Assembly: GCA_037176845.1 (NCBI GenBank)
Contig: JAYKXP010000019.1
Coordinates: 62,001 to 126,000 of the forward strand
DNA: 64,000 nt
Reading direction: 5' to 3'
From: Paramarasmius palmivorus
Taxonomy: Eukaryota; Basidiomycota; Agaricomycetes; Agaricales; Marasmiaceae
Shown one piece after another: positions 1 to 10,822 of this stretch. A program made the translations under genes and the position numbers. Numbering within the stretch: the first letter of the stretch is position 1; the number at the start of each line of letters is the position of its first letter. The notes below the pieces were generated by a model, which was not told where the DNA came from, did not search any database, and saw only the letters and a list, made by a program, of their open reading frames with translations.

Positions 1-1
1 A

Positions 2-3000
2 AGGATATCTGATGACAGACATAAAAAATATTTAATGACTTATCATGATAAAAGATTTCAAACTGACCCACATTTTCCTTTTGTAGCATTTAGTCATTCT
101 CAAGTTAAAGCTGCAACTTCTTCAGCATATCTTCTTGCTGATAGAAAACATTTTCCTCAGATAGCTGAGAGAATACTATCATTAGATCAAGATACACTTG
201 AAAACTTAACTTTAAGAATGATCAAAGGTGAAAAAGTTAAACCTATCAATGCCAAAGAAAAGGCATGCTATCAGGCAATAAAAGATTTAGATCATGTGGC
301 TGGAAAAGTAAAGGGATCTACTTCAACAAAGAAAAGCATGCGCCATGAAATCTGGTCACTTGTTGCACATTGTGGAGCTCCAACTTGGTATATTACTTTA
401 GCACCTGTAGATGTTAAACATCCAATTTCATTATATTATGCTGGCACTCAAGAAGAATTTGCTCCCACAATTCTGGATGATAATATTAGAAAACGGCTTC
501 TCTATTGTAATCCTGCTGCAGCTGCTAGATTTTTTCATTTTATGGTTGAAACTTTTTTGGAATGTGTATTAGGGGTAAATAGTGAAGATAGAGGAATTTA
601 TGGACACCATTCAGCACATTATGGAACTGTAGAACAACAAGGAAGAGACACGTTGCATCTTCATTTACTACTCTGGATTAAAAATTGTTTAAACCCACAG
701 GAAATAAGAGACAGAATTATGAACAATGAAAATGACTTTCAACAAAAGATAATTCAATATCTGGAATCTGTCTTTACTGGAGATTTTTTCACAGGCTCAC
801 AAGCTCAAGTACAGACTAGTATTGCAACTGAAAAATCTATGAATGACAATTACATTGATCCTGTCATGTCACTTCCAGAGATGCCTCCTCCTGTTTGTCA
901 TTTACATCAAAAGAATGAAAATATCAATTCAGAACTTACAAGTATGCCTGAGTGTTTAATGTGTGAGGCTTATGAACGATGGCATAGAAAGTTTCAATTT
1001 ACAGTAGATGACATTATTGCGAAGTCCAATATTCATGACTGCAATTATGGACTCAACAAAGATGGATCTACTAAAAAAAACATCCAATTTAAACACTGTT
1101 GTGATAATCCTCAACATAAATGTAAAGGTAGATTTCCAAGGCCTATCTCTCTGTATACTATCATAGATTTAGACACCGGAGCTATTACCATGAAAAAGAG
1201 GGAACCTATGATTAACACTTTTACTCCAGCTTTGTCTTATTTAATGAGATGTAATACTGATGTCACTCAATTGTTATCAGGAACTGCAATCAAAGCAGTA
1301 ATAGTCTATGTTTCAGATTATATCACAAAATCCTCACTTAAAACCCATGTTGTCTTCAATGCCATAACAACTACTTTTACTAAAACTCCAGAATTGATAG
1401 TAGGAGATGAAAGTCGTAGAACTAGAGCTAGGAAACTACTCACTAAAGTGGTAAATTTGCTTGGTACCAAAATGGAGATGGGAGCGCCCACAGTTTGTAT
1501 GTATCTGTTAGGAAATCCTGATCATTACACTAGTCATAGATTTCATTCTTTTTATTGGAGGCCGTATGTTCAGCACGTTCGGAGGTGTGTAGACAATGAG
1601 GAAGAGGAAGAAGAAAAGGTAATGATTCTCAAAAAACAAAATAAAATTATAGGTTTATCTCCTGTCTATGACTACATTTATAGACCATTGGAACTTGAAA
1701 AAATGAATTTGTATGATTTCATTCGGAGAGCCGAAAGAGTAAAAGCAAAAACAATTAAAGTGTCCGAAAACAAATCTAATGTTCAGGATCGGGATGCCGC
1801 TGAAGGATTAATGGATGAAGATGGACGAAATGAAAACACTTGTGACTCAAATATGGATGTCGATGACAACATTGTAATGAATGAGGAAAAGACCACCTAT
1901 GATCGGGGTGCCGACAAGCGGAACACCGCTGACACAAAAAATGCGGACAATGAAAACGGATATCAAGAGTATGAAGAAGACCCCTCTATTGACTATGACA
2001 CAACTAAAAACTCTAAAAGCAGATTGAGATTTCATAAAAAACATCCTCTATACAGGAACTATGCAATCAAACTAACTAAAGAAAGCCATTTAGATGTAGT
2101 TAACTTTCTAGGCCAGGATCCACCCCGAAGTGATCAAGGAGATTATGAATACTATTGTTCTACAATGCTGACTTTTTTCAAGCCTTGGAGATCTGGCTTT
2201 GATCTTAGAAGTCCTGAAGTTTCAAGTTGGGCTTCTGCTTTTCAACTTCATTGTTTTACTGACAGGCAAAAACAACTGATAAAAAATTTCAATATTAGAT
2301 ATGAATGTTTAGATGCTAGAGATGACTACCATGCTCAGCTGAAGGCAAAAGGTGAAGTTGAATTAGAAGATCTAGACCTTCCTGGTTATAAACAAAGCAA
2401 TGGATTAGAAGAAAATGACAGTGAAGATGAATGGAATGTGGAGTTGATTGGAGAAGGCCACAATGTCGAAAAAGACGACCCTTTGTCCTGGGACTGGGAA
2501 GATCTTGAAATAGGCAAACACTTTGCTAAAAAGTCTCAAGACATGAAACAAATGCATAACCTATTAACAAGAGTAGGGTGGGAAAGACCAATTATTCAAC
2601 AGAAATCAACTGATTTTGTTGCTCCTAATGAAGAGCCAGTTGAAAAAACCACTGAAATTCCTTTTAAAACACCAAGTCAATGGAAAGCTATTCTTTTGGC
2701 AAAGAAACAAGAAGTCTTGAATGGAAGAACCAAAGAAAGTGAAGATAATTTCACTGTTAATCAAGGAAAAAGTAGATCCTTTGTTGATCAAGTAGAAGTT
2801 ACTGATATGGGATACCTTGTAAAACAGCGGCTTGCCGAACAAGAGCAAGAAGATTTGGTCCAAACAACTGTAAAAATATATCGTTTAAATGAAGAACAGG
2901 AACGTGCATTCAGAATAATAGCTCAACATGCAGCAATGCCAAATAGTGACCAATTAAAGATGTATATTGGTGGAATGGGCGGCACAGGTAAATCAAGGGT

Positions 3001-5542
3001 ATTGCATGCAGTAATCCATCTTTTTAAACTCAAAGGCCACCCTGGTAGCCTTTTGATTTTAGCCCCCACAGGAAGTGCTGCTGCACTTTTAGGTGGTTCA
3101 ACATATCATTCAGTATTAGGATTGAATGAGCGAAATATTAAAAAATCTTTATCCAAAGTTACTGAAAGGTTACAAGGCGTTAAATATATATTTATTGATG
3201 AAATTTCAATGGTATCAGCAAGAGAGTTCTATAAAATTTCATCAAGACTTAGTCAGGCAAGAAATGCAGAAGATTTGCCTTTTGGGGGTGTAAATATGAT
3301 TGCAGCAGGAGATTTTGCTCAGCTGCCTCCCGCAGTTGGTGGTGAAAACATTGCACTTTACAGTCAAACAATAGGTCAATATGGAACTTCTATGTCTGAT
3401 CAAGAGGCTGCTATGGGTAAAGCTCAATGGCATGGTTTTACAACTGTAGTTATTCTCCGAAAAAATATGAGACAGACGTCACAAACTGAAGATGATAAAA
3501 AATTCCGGACTTGTCTTGAAAATCTACGGTACAAACAGTGCACTGCTGCAGACATTGCTTTTCTAAATAGTAGAATTACTTCCAATATTCCTGGTAAACC
3601 TTCCGTATGTAATAACGTTTTTAGACAAGTTCCTATTATTACAGCTTGGAATGCACATAAAGATAAAATTAATGAAGTTGGTTGTAAAAGATACGCTCTT
3701 GAAACTGAACAGGAGCTGTGTCATTTTTATAGTAAGGATGTCGGAGTGCCGCCAGGAAAACAAAAATTGGATGAAAAGGTGGCAAAAAGGATTAAGAGAA
3801 CAGTTAGGCTCACAAAAGTACCTGAAAAAATTCAAAGACATTTATGGACACTTCCCAATAGTAACTCCAATGAACAGATTCCAAGTAAATTGTCACTATG
3901 TAAAGGAATGCCAGTTATGATCCGAACCAATTTAGCTACGGAACTAAGTGTAACAAAAGGTCAAGAAGGTAAAGTATACGACTGGACTTGCCATGAAGGA
4001 AAATATGGAGTTCAACACTTAGACACCCTTTTTGTAGAACTTGTTGATCCTCCTACTCCTGTGCAACTGCCTGAATTGCCATTTAATGTTGTACCAATAA
4101 CAACATCACAAACTGAAATTACAGTAAAGATAAAAAATGACTGGGGTGTAACTGTTAATCGTAATCAAGTTGAAGTGCTGCCTTCCTTTGCAATGACAGA
4201 CTTTGCCTCGCAAGGCAAAACTAGACCACGTAATCCAGTGGACATACAAAACTGTAAAGATTACCATGGTGTATATACAGCCTTGTCCAGAAGTGCTACA
4301 GCTGAAGGAACTCTTATATTGCAAGCATTTGACCCTAACAAACTTAAAGGAGGAATTAGAGGCTCTTTAAGACAGGAATATAGAGAACTAGAGATGTTAG
4401 ATGACATTACAACTTTGAGATATCAAAATCTGCTTCCTAAAAATGTGGTAGGTCTACATAGAGGACAGTTGATTTCTACTTTCAGACAATGGAAAGGATG
4501 GAAACACAATCCTGAACATCTGCATACTTCATTAAAATGGAAAACAGAAGATGATTTTCAACAGACTACCTTGGAAGATTATTCTTGGAAAATTTTAAAA
4601 GCTAGTAACCAGAAAAAATCTCAACCTACAAAAGTGAAGATCCCACAAGAAGATGCCTCAGTGAAAAACACTAAAAGGAAACGTGAAGACGAAGATGAAT
4701 CTCAAACTAAAAGAGTGAGATACACCAACACATCAGAAAGTTGTATTATAGGTCCTACTTGGTCGGAAAATAGTTGTGCTTATGACTCAGTTGTGAGTAT
4801 TCTATATTTTTACTGGAAACAAAATGTGAATCGAGAAATCCTTTTTTTTAAGAATCCTATAATGGAAGCATTAGTTGAATTATTCAGGAAGGAAGAGTCC
4901 AATTTGATCACCATCAACACAGTAAGAAATCATTTCAGGCAAATATTATGTTCAGCATTCCCTGAAACCTTTACTGTAGGAAGATTTGCCAGTGTACATG
5001 AAATAATGAGTATTCTGTGTAACCATGATAGCTCTTTATTGTACACTTATTATGAATGTATCAATTCCCATTACTTTGATAGACGAGAGGGCAATTCCTG
5101 CAATTCTTTTATTCATTGGACTGGAAATAATGGATTCCGTTCAATATCAGAATGGATATCCAACCTTAGTATTGAAACTAACCATAAATGTCCAATTTCT
5201 ACATGTAATGAACCCCAAAATATAAAAGTTAGTTTTACTTCAACACCCGGAATAATGAGTTTTGAACTTCATAGTGAATCCAGCACTTACATTGACCATG
5301 AAATATCAATTTCGATCAACAATAGAAGCCACAGTTATAAATTGATAGGTGTAATATATTTTGGACAGAGTCATTTTACATCCCGCGTCCTGAACCCACA
5401 GAATGAAGTTTATTATTATGATGGAATAGGTAACCACACTTTCAGCTACAATGGTAATTTGATTCACCGCAACTTGAATCTAGAAGAGAGCCGAAACAAA
5501 AAAGCAACAGTTGCGATTTACGCTATACAACCCACTACGTAG
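2..5542 (+). CDS. Helitron Rep/Pif1-type helicase with C-terminal USP-like protease domain (5' partial)
   Basis: Rolling-circle transposase of a Helitron. The frame is open from base 2, so the first ATG at 35 is probably internal and the true start lies upstream. Counting from that ATG: a Helitron-like N domain with the Rep HUH motif (LHLHLLLW, about residue 207); the two-tyrosine motif YVSDYITK near 424; an acidic linker about 530-650; then a Pif1/RecD-type SF1 helicase with Walker A GGMGGTGKS (978), Walker B FIDEIS (1052), GDFAQLPP (1092), DFASQGKT (1390) and YTALSRS (1413). Residues about 1570-1835 add a domain with Cys in SENSCAYDS and, later, His and Asp in SHFTSR and YYYDG. That is the Cys-His-Asp order of ubiquitin-specific (C19) proteases. 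No internal stops, so it may be active. The window shows nothing of its 5' end. Confidence 0.93.
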   Translation, partial: RISDDRHKKYLMTYHDKRFQTDPHFPFVAFSHSQVKAATSSAYLLADRKHFPQIAERILSLDQDTLENLTLRMIKGEKVKPINAKEKACYQAIKDLDHVAGKVKGSTSTKKSMRHEIWSLVAHCGAPTWYITLAPVDVKHPISLYYAGTQEEFAPTILDDNIRKRLLYCNPAAAARFFHFMVETFLECVLGVNSEDRGIYGHHSAHYGTVEQQGRDTLHLHLLLWIKNCLNPQEIRDRIMNNENDFQQKIIQYLESVFTGDFFTGSQAQVQTSIATEKSMNDNYIDPVMSLPEMPPPVCHLHQKNENINSELTSMPECLMCEAYERWHRKFQFTVDDIIAKSNIHDCNYGLNKDGSTKKNIQFKHCCDNPQHKCKGRFPRPISLYTIIDLDTGAITMKKREPMINTFTPALSYLMRCNTDVTQLLSGTAIKAVIVYVSDYITKSSLKTHVVFNAITTTFTKTPELIVGDESRRTRARKLLTKVVNLLGTKMEMGAPTVCMYLLGNPDHYTSHRFHSFYWRPYVQHVRRCVDNEEEEEEKVMILKKQNKIIGLSPVYDYIYRPLELEKMNLYDFIRRAERVKAKTIKVSENKSNVQDRDAAEGLMDEDGRNENTCDSNMDVDDNIVMNEEKTTYDRGADKRNTADTKNADNENGYQEYEEDPSIDYDTTKNSKSRLRFHKKHPLYRNYAIKLTKESHLDVVNFLGQDPPRSDQGDYEYYCSTMLTFFKPWRSGFDLRSPEVSSWASAFQLHCFTDRQKQLIKNFNIRYECLDARDDYHAQLKAKGEVELEDLDLPGYKQSNGLEENDSEDEWNVELIGEGHNVEKDDPLSWDWEDLEIGKHFAKKSQDMKQMHNLLTRVGWERPIIQQKSTDFVAPNEEPVEKTTEIPFKTPSQWKAILLAKKQEVLNGRTKESEDNFTVNQGKSRSFVDQVEVTDMGYLVKQRLAEQEQEDLVQTTVKIYRLNEEQERAFRIIAQHAAMPNSDQLKMYIGGMGGTGKSRVLHAVIHLFKLKGHPGSLLILAPTGSAAALLGGSTYHSVLGLNERNIKKSLSKVTERLQGVKYIFIDEISMVSAREFYKISSRLSQARNAEDLPFGGVNMIAAGDFAQLPPAVGGENIALYSQTIGQYGTSMSDQEAAMGKAQWHGFTTVVILRKNMRQTSQTEDDKKFRTCLENLRYKQCTAADIAFLNSRITSNIPGKPSVCNNVFRQVPIITAWNAHKDKINEVGCKRYALETEQELCHFYSKDVGVPPGKQKLDEKVAKRIKRTVRLTKVPEKIQRHLWTLPNSNSNEQIPSKLSLCKGMPVMIRTNLATELSVTKGQEGKVYDWTCHEGKYGVQHLDTLFVELVDPPTPVQLPELPFNVVPITTSQTEITVKIKNDWGVTVNRNQVEVLPSFAMTDFASQGKTRPRNPVDIQNCKDYHGVYTALSRSATAEGTLILQAFDPNKLKGGIRGSLRQEYRELEMLDDITTLRYQNLLPKNVVGLHRGQLISTFRQWKGWKHNPEHLHTSLKWKTEDDFQQTTLEDYSWKILKASNQKKSQPTKVKIPQEDASVKNTKRKREDEDESQTKRVRYTNTSESCIIGPTWSENSCAYDSVVSILYFYWKQNVNREILFFKNPIMEALVELFRKEESNLITINTVRNHFRQILCSAFPETFTVGRFASVHEIMSILCNHDSSLLYTYYECINSHYFDRREGNSCNSFIHWTGNNGFRSISEWISNLSIETNHKCPISTCNEPQNIKVSFTSTPGIMSFELHSESSTYIDHEISISINNRSHSYKLIGVIYFGQSHFTSRVLNPQNEVYYYDGIGNHTFSYNGNLIHRNLNLEESRNKKATVAIYAIQPTT

Positions 5543-6250
5543 AAATATCAATGTCTAAGCACCTGGCTTAAAACACGAATGCGGAATGCCGACAGTTTGG
5601 TGTTGCTGAAACGAAGTGATTAATCAAAAATGCCTAGGTGCGACATTTCTCATTCCAAGCAGTAATCAATGAGTTTGTTCTTGCCGCTACAAATCACGCG
5701 GCGTCCGTACAAAAACTCATGCGGCTTGCCCGATCCATTGGTCATCTCGACCTTTTTTGTCCGGTACGTGTCTTGTCAACCAACAACGGCATCCTCGTAT
5801 ACTTGCGGAATGTCGATAAACTTAACGTCAATGAGCTTTTATGCAACAAAAACTAAGACACATACAGGGGGTTATGCCTCAGCCGGGAATCGAACCCAGG
5901 ACGTCTTGATTGTCTAGTATCAAATTTGTGGTACTATAATCAAGGGCTATTCCACTAAGCCACTGAGGCTACAAATATGTACCAAAATAGATGTCCGCAA
6001 CATTCCTTTTGAACAAGTAGGTCGCACTTCATAAAGACAGGTCTTGGGGCTTGCTCGTTCTATCGCTATATCTTCTGTCGGCCGTCCCAGCATCGGCTTA
6101 TTTACCTGCGGACGGCCGATGAACTTTTATCCAAAAGAGTAAGTCACCTTGCTGTTAAAGTGCAATGACCGTGAAGAACAAGTTTTTAATGTCGGTATGC
6201 GTCCACTGTTAAATGTCAACTAGCCGATTGAAAATACAGCCTATACAGTA
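5543..6250. other. Region after the helicase, no protein gene seen
   Basis: About 700 bases between the helicase stop and the stop of gene A. It holds the tRNA-like gene at 5875-5969, CGG-N4-CCG copies at 5582 and 6109, and several decayed versions (CGG-AATG-TCG near 5806, CGG-CTTG-CCC near 5722). No coding signal beyond short open frames. Confidence 0.6.
5875..5969 (-). tRNA. Intron-containing tRNA-like gene, anticodon unclear
   Basis: On the minus strand the acceptor stem GCCTCAG/CTGAGGC pairs perfectly, the T arm is CTGGG-TTCGATT-CCCGG, the D arm contains AGTGGAA, and the anticodon stem is CTTGA/TCAAG. The discriminator is A (5875). About 23 extra bases sit in the anticodon loop at the usual intron place. 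Normal spacing gives anticodon AUA; shifting by one base gives UAU (Ile) but costs a pair in the stem. It lies inside the putative Helitron element. It could be a functional tRNA with an unusual reading, or a mobile tRNA pseudogene. Confidence 0.7.
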
Positions 6251-7171
6251 CTATTCTCGTCTGTTCCGAAACACGGGAATTTCCACAACAGGCACCAATT
6301 TTTTAACCTTCTCTGCAATGACGTCCGGGCCGTTAAGAATGTGGGAAAATTCTTCCAACAGATCGAGGCATTCATCATCGCCGGTCTGCCCGTCCTCCAA
6401 TCGATCCAATATATGATCTAGTTTTTCAGAACGCTCTTCACCGGCAAGCCGAATCTCCTCAGAAGCCTTCTCAATTTCCTCGGCTATCTCATACAGTCGC
6501 TCTTCATCTACTCCGAAAATCAGAGTAAGCTGACTTTGAAACAAAGAAACTCACCAGCTTTGGTAAGTACCAAATTATGGACCGGAGCCGATACAGTAAG
6601 GGGTTTACTAGCGGAACCCTGAATAAAACTGGTTTTCATATCTTGATCCATATCGCTCTGAAATGTGTTAGCGAAGTTCAGAAGTCGCATATTAGGCTTA
6701 CCGAATCCAAAATTTCTATGATCTCCCGACCGCTTGGCATTTGTTTCAACCGAGCGCTAATGACATTGGGGTTCCGGGACGCCGTAAATAAGCTGATCGG
6801 CTTGCCGACATTATTCGCTTCGTCCAGTGCGTCAAAATTCGCCATGAACGTAGCGTTGATGGCCTCCCCAAGGGTGGGCGCTTGCCGTGAAGCTTCAGTA
6901 TCCATTCTAAAAAAAATGAGGTAAACAAGGAGGGACAGGAAAATAACACTGACCTTTTCGCTCGAAAGGCTTCCTTTTGTTCTGCAATCTTGGCCAAACG
7001 ATTGTCACGGAGTCCCGCGCGCACGCGATTGCGCTGATCGTGAAGTTTCTTTATACCAATTTCAAACTCAGTAAGTGGGCGGCCGGTGTCACCCCAATGT
7101 TCGTCTGTCGAAATTTCTGTAAAAGCACCCTCGTAATCAGGGGTGGGAGTCCTTGAGGGAGTAGAAGGCAT
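6251..7171 (-). CDS. Gene A: PTPDY-motif protein without zinc cluster (four exons)
   Basis: Proposed exons on the minus strand: 7171-6954, 6906-6702, 6657-6571, 6529-6251, giving 262 residues in one frame. The start at 7171 is chosen because residues shortly after it read RTPTPDY followed by an acidic stretch, the N-terminal signature shared with genes B-F. The first exon is charged and helical like its relatives. The last exon (about 92 residues) is strongly coiled-coil-like and acidic. Introns are 41-48 bases with GT-AG ends. A TATAAAAAG lies at 7193-7201. It is transcribed away from gene B. Function unknown; I do not recognise a catalytic domain. By position it is the partner without cluster of the A/B pair, though its middle exon differs from genes D and F. 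Confidence 0.7.
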
Positions 7172-7317
7172 GAAAATTGCATTCCAGTGAGGCTTTTTAT
7201 AGTAACGAATCAGAAATTCCCACACTAATGATAGAATACTGTCGAACGTTTCAGAACATCACGTAATTCTTTGGCATGGAGGATATAAACGAGTTCACAG
7301 TACTCCATACCCCAACG
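7172..7317. promoter_or_regulatory. Divergent promoter between genes A and B
   Basis: A 146-base gap separates the start codons. It contains TATAAAAAG on the minus strand (7201 to 7193) for gene A and GATATAAA at about 7280-7287 on the plus strand for gene B. Confidence 0.5.
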
Positions 7318-8099
7318 ATGTCCTCCTATACGCGTTGCCCTACACCTGACTTCTCCGAAACTGTCCCTGCAGTATTAGACGATGAAATATGGACGGGTCC
7401 CGCCACGAACTTGACCATTGAACAACTCAGGGAAAAAAACCGAATAGAACTGGCAAACATGGAAAGGCGATATCAAAGAACACTTCGGAATATCGAAATC
7501 AACCGAGCAATCGAACGGCATCGAACAGAGGAACAAAAGAAGGAAAACGCTTGGAACGCGGAACAAGCGCGGCGGATCGCCGCTGATGTAACAAGTTCAC
7601 CCAAGGTGATATACAATCGTCCGGATGACCGCGTTTATCGCTGACTCTTTTTCCAGACGTCCAAGACCAATAAATTAAAGCAACCTTCTAATAAAAAAAA
7701 CGACCCAGGTGAGGAAGACCGCTTTCGCTTTTGATTGGACGGCTCACCGTTTTTTAAGCTTGCCAGCGCTGCATAACGAACGGGTTGCCGTGTTTGCAGA
7801 CAAAGACGCGCGCCATTTATTGCTTTCCGTGTCAGGAAGCCGGAGAGTCGTCTTCGTGTTCTATCAAAAAAGGCATATCCTTGACGGATGAAGTGCCCTT
7901 ATCTGTTCAGGTAACAGAGAAACTTGAAGAAATCATCGAAAAAGTGGAAAAACGCGGAAAGGATCGCCAGGTTCAGTTGCAGAATATGGTAGACGGCGCC
8001 ACCGCTTTTATTCGAAAAAGGAAGGAAGTGGAGCATTCGTTTGATCAAATTTTGGATGAACTGGAACGGATTGAAGGGCTTGATACTACCACAAAATAA
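7318..8099 (+). CDS. Gene B: PTPDF-motif Zn2Cys6 cluster protein (three exons)
   Basis: Proposed exons 7318-7605, 7657-7708 and 7759-8099 give 226 residues. The ATG at 7318 is preferred to an in-frame ATG at 7276 because CPTPDF then sits close to the N-terminus as in the paralogues. Exon 1 is charged and helical (repeated RTLRNIE-like segments). Exon 3 opens with a binuclear cluster: CQRC, six residues, C, nine residues, CFPC, then a final C after eight residues, one or two longer than in genes C and E. A C-terminal coiled-coil-like segment follows. Fungal Zn2Cys6 proteins are nuclear DNA-binding proteins, usually dimers through a coiled coil, binding CGG half-sites. It lacks one exon found in C and E, and may be a diverged or shortened member. 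Confidence 0.72.
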
Positions 8100-8234
8100 T
8101 GTATGCGGCCCCCCGACTGAAAGTGCCATTGTTTGCGGCATTCCGATGTATTAAAATTACGTACAATATCTACGGCACCCCGAAAGCATAAATGGCAATT
8201 GTGAAGATGACAGTGTACGTCATTTTAAAATCAA

Positions 8235-8268
8235 TTACATAATTGACGTTGCCACTGTGTATATATAG
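8235..8268 (+). promoter_or_regulatory. Core promoter of gene C
   Basis: TTACATAATTG at 8235-8245 followed by TATATATAG at 8260-8268, about 60 bases before the ATG at 8327, which sits in a good context (AACCATGG). The same 11-mer precedes gene E. Confidence 0.5.
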
Positions 8269-8326
8269 AGGGCCAAAAAGTTTCATTGCTTCCTCACCCT
8301 TTCCCAACCACCCACTCCCAGTAACC

Positions 8327-9441
8327 ATGGTAGCCTATGAAAGAAACCCAACTCCAGACTTTGCAACAACCTACCCTCAAATCTCCGAGGACGAACCAGA
8401 AAGCGATCGTCCCCCGACATCACTACAAGACTTCCAGAAAAGGAACGATCGGACCCTCCGAAACATAAGTCGACAGGAAAGACGCCATGCACAACGATTA
8501 AAAATAGAGGAGCAAATTTTTGAACATCGTGAAAAAGAGGACAGTGCCAAGGCAGAGGCCGAAGAACAAGAACGGCAGCGAGCTGAACGCATCTCGACGA
8601 GGGCTAAAAAACGCCGTGCCCTTCAACGGCTGGTCGATAAAAAGGTGGAGGAATCTCAACAACTTGAAGAAGAGGCTCAGATCAGTGACCACTCCGCTGC
8701 GGCGCCAAAGAAAAAGAAAGCCCGAGTAAGAGTTCCCTGACTTACATTGGCTGAAGCTCACTATCTGAACAGTTAACACGGGGTCGCCGCCCCTTCCTCA
8801 CAGAAGGCCGGGGCTCCGACTCCGATTCCGAAAACCAATCCAACGGCAAGCCGACACGCGAACTGGAAGAACGCACTGTTGTGGTCAAGAAGGTGCGTGC
8901 TCCGTTTAACCAACAAAAGTGCCTAACCGTTTCCTAGAAAAACTATGCACCACCACAAGCACACGAAATAGGATTTGAAGACGGAGTAGCCGAAGCAAGC
9001 AAAAACAAACCGAATCAAAAAAAGAAATCGGCAACCAACAAAGAAAAGGCCAAGGAACAGCCCTCTACGGCAGTTAATAAATATGGCAAGTTCACCCCCT
9101 AAACTCACGGCTTTCCGCTCATATTAGATCAAGCATGCGAACAGTGCGTAAAAGCCAAAACTATCTGCACAAAACAACAGGGTGGCCAAACCGTCTGCTT
9201 TCCTTGCTTTGGGAGGAAGAAGAAATGCAGTCTGGCCAGCACGGCAGACCCGATGCAACGGCTTTCCGAAGCGATCGATCGCCTGAGTATCAAGCTCGAG
9301 ACCGGAGATCAGTCATTTGATGAAAAGGCAGACCGGTTCCAGACTTGGCTGAAAGAACAGTCCAACGAACTGGTCAACCGCGAAGCCGAAAAAGCGGAGC
9401 TTGTACGCCAGTATGTAGCATTACTTAGGCAGTCCGCTTGA
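8327..9441 (+). CDS. Gene C: PTPDF-motif Zn2Cys6 cluster protein (four exons)
   Basis: Proposed exons 8327-8725, 8773-8892, 8938-9085 and 9128-9441 give 326 residues in one frame. The N-terminus carries NPTPDF and an acidic stretch (ISEDEPESD), then a long basic/acidic helix. Exon 3 is lysine-rich. Exon 4 opens with the cluster C-x2-C-x6-C-x9-C-x2-C-x6-C (CEQC, C, CFPC, C), followed by a roughly 60-residue helix. The exon plan and length match gene E (328 residues). Intron 3 appears to start with GC (GCAAGT), a GC-AG intron. It is followed by gene D in the same direction, 200 bases on. Probable DNA-binding protein; target unknown, but CGG-N4-CCG copies surround and enter the gene. Confidence 0.78.
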
Positions 9442-9567
9442 AAACGTATCCCCGTTCTTTTTTTTTGAACGTCTTGATGCAATGTTGATATGTACCGACT
9501 ACTCATTTCGTACAATACATGTTAACCCTCCCTGCATGAGATAATCAGGCACCATCAATACATGTGA

Positions 9568-9590
9568 CTCACGTAACCACAGGTATATAA
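9568..9590 (+). promoter_or_regulatory. Core promoter of gene D
   Basis: CTCACGTAACC near 9569-9579 and TATATAA at 9584-9590, about 55 bases before the ATG at 9642. Gene F has the same CTCACGT plus TATATAAG arrangement. Confidence 0.45.
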
Positions 9591-9641
9591 GATGCCATTT
9601 CTCCTCGCCCATCTCAAAAAAAACCCCCATTTCCCACAACC

Positions 9642-10607
9642 ATGACTGATAACAAAGAATTTCAGAGACAGCCAACTCCCGACTTTGCTGCGGCTGAACC
9701 GGTTATCTCAGACGATGAAGACCTGGTGACCCTCCCTGCCGGCGCAGACAAAGAAACGGCCGACAAATATTTTGCGGTATTACGTAGGAACCTCAACCGG
9801 GGCAGCCGCCGAGCTGAGCAAAAATGGCGGGTCGACGACCTCGTTGCGGCGCATCGAACGAAACAGGAAGAAGAGAGAAAGCAATTTGAAGAGCGGCTTG
9901 CCGAAGAAATGGAACGGGCAAAAATGGCAGAAATGAAACGGGCTGAAGTGGCAGAAAAAACAGGTGAGCGAACATTCGTACGGGAAGCCGAAAGGGAAAA
10001 CCCAATTGCAGAAGACACCAACATGCAATGTCCGGAAGAAGCGCCAGAAGCGATACAACCCGGAAATGCCGAAGAAAGCAATCAAGACAAACCCACTGAA
10101 AACGATACCAACAACAGCGGTTCAACCGAAACAACCGACTCTGTGAGTGTGTTCACTTAGAAATGGATTCTGCTCACAACAAAACCAGATGGCGGTAGAC
10201 CGCCCCCTCCCCTCAGCCGTTGATCCCGCTACAGAGAATGGTAAATTTTTGATCGCTTTGACGTCTCTTGACTGAATACATCATCAGGTTTTGACAAAAT
10301 CGTTGCCGCAATCGACCGCCGAACCTCGCAAGAATCAGAATGCACCGCCAATCTGAAGGACCTCGTATCCGGGATAAAGGCGGGATTCGATAGCATGGCG
10401 GGAGAATATCGGGCTCTCCGCACTGAAATCAAAGCCCTGGTTGAGAGCAACACCGCCATTGCACAAAGCGTCGAGCGGTGGACCGAAGAATTGTTGAAGA
10501 AGAAAGAGAGAGAGCAAGCAGAGTCCAGTAACAGGAATAGGAAAGAAAAACGGTCTTTGGAAGAGAAGTCGACTACGCCCCCAGCCTCGAAAAAACCGAA
10601 AATGTAA
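9642..10607 (+). CDS. Gene D: PTPDF-motif coiled-coil partner protein (three exons)
   Basis: Proposed exons 9642-10142, 10189-10240 and 10288-10607 give 290 residues. The N-terminus has RQPTPDF then VISDDEDL. A long Glu/Lys/Ala-rich helix (about residues 60-120) follows, then an acidic Asn/Thr-rich tail. Exon 3 begins with FDKIVAAIDRR, has helical heptads, and ends in a lysine-rich stretch (KKPKM) that could act as nuclear localisation signal. There is no cysteine cluster. Length, exon plan and the FDKIVAAID / LDKIVDAID motif match gene F. It lies downstream of Zn2Cys6 gene C, repeating the E-F order, so a C-D protein partnership is plausible but unproven. Confidence 0.76.
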
Positions 10608-10822
10608 TCTCTAGTTGGTCGGCATGCCGGGAACATTTCTTGAGTCGTTTTAAAATGTACTGTACGATCTATTGCATTTGAAATTTTGAATAGGCGGCAC
10701 ACCGTGTGCGGCACCCCGCAATACCAATAACTGCAAAAGCAGTCAAATCTCTTTACCAACGGAATCCCGATGAAATATAACACGTAAAATGGAAGTTGAT
10801 CGAACCACTCAGAACATAATTA

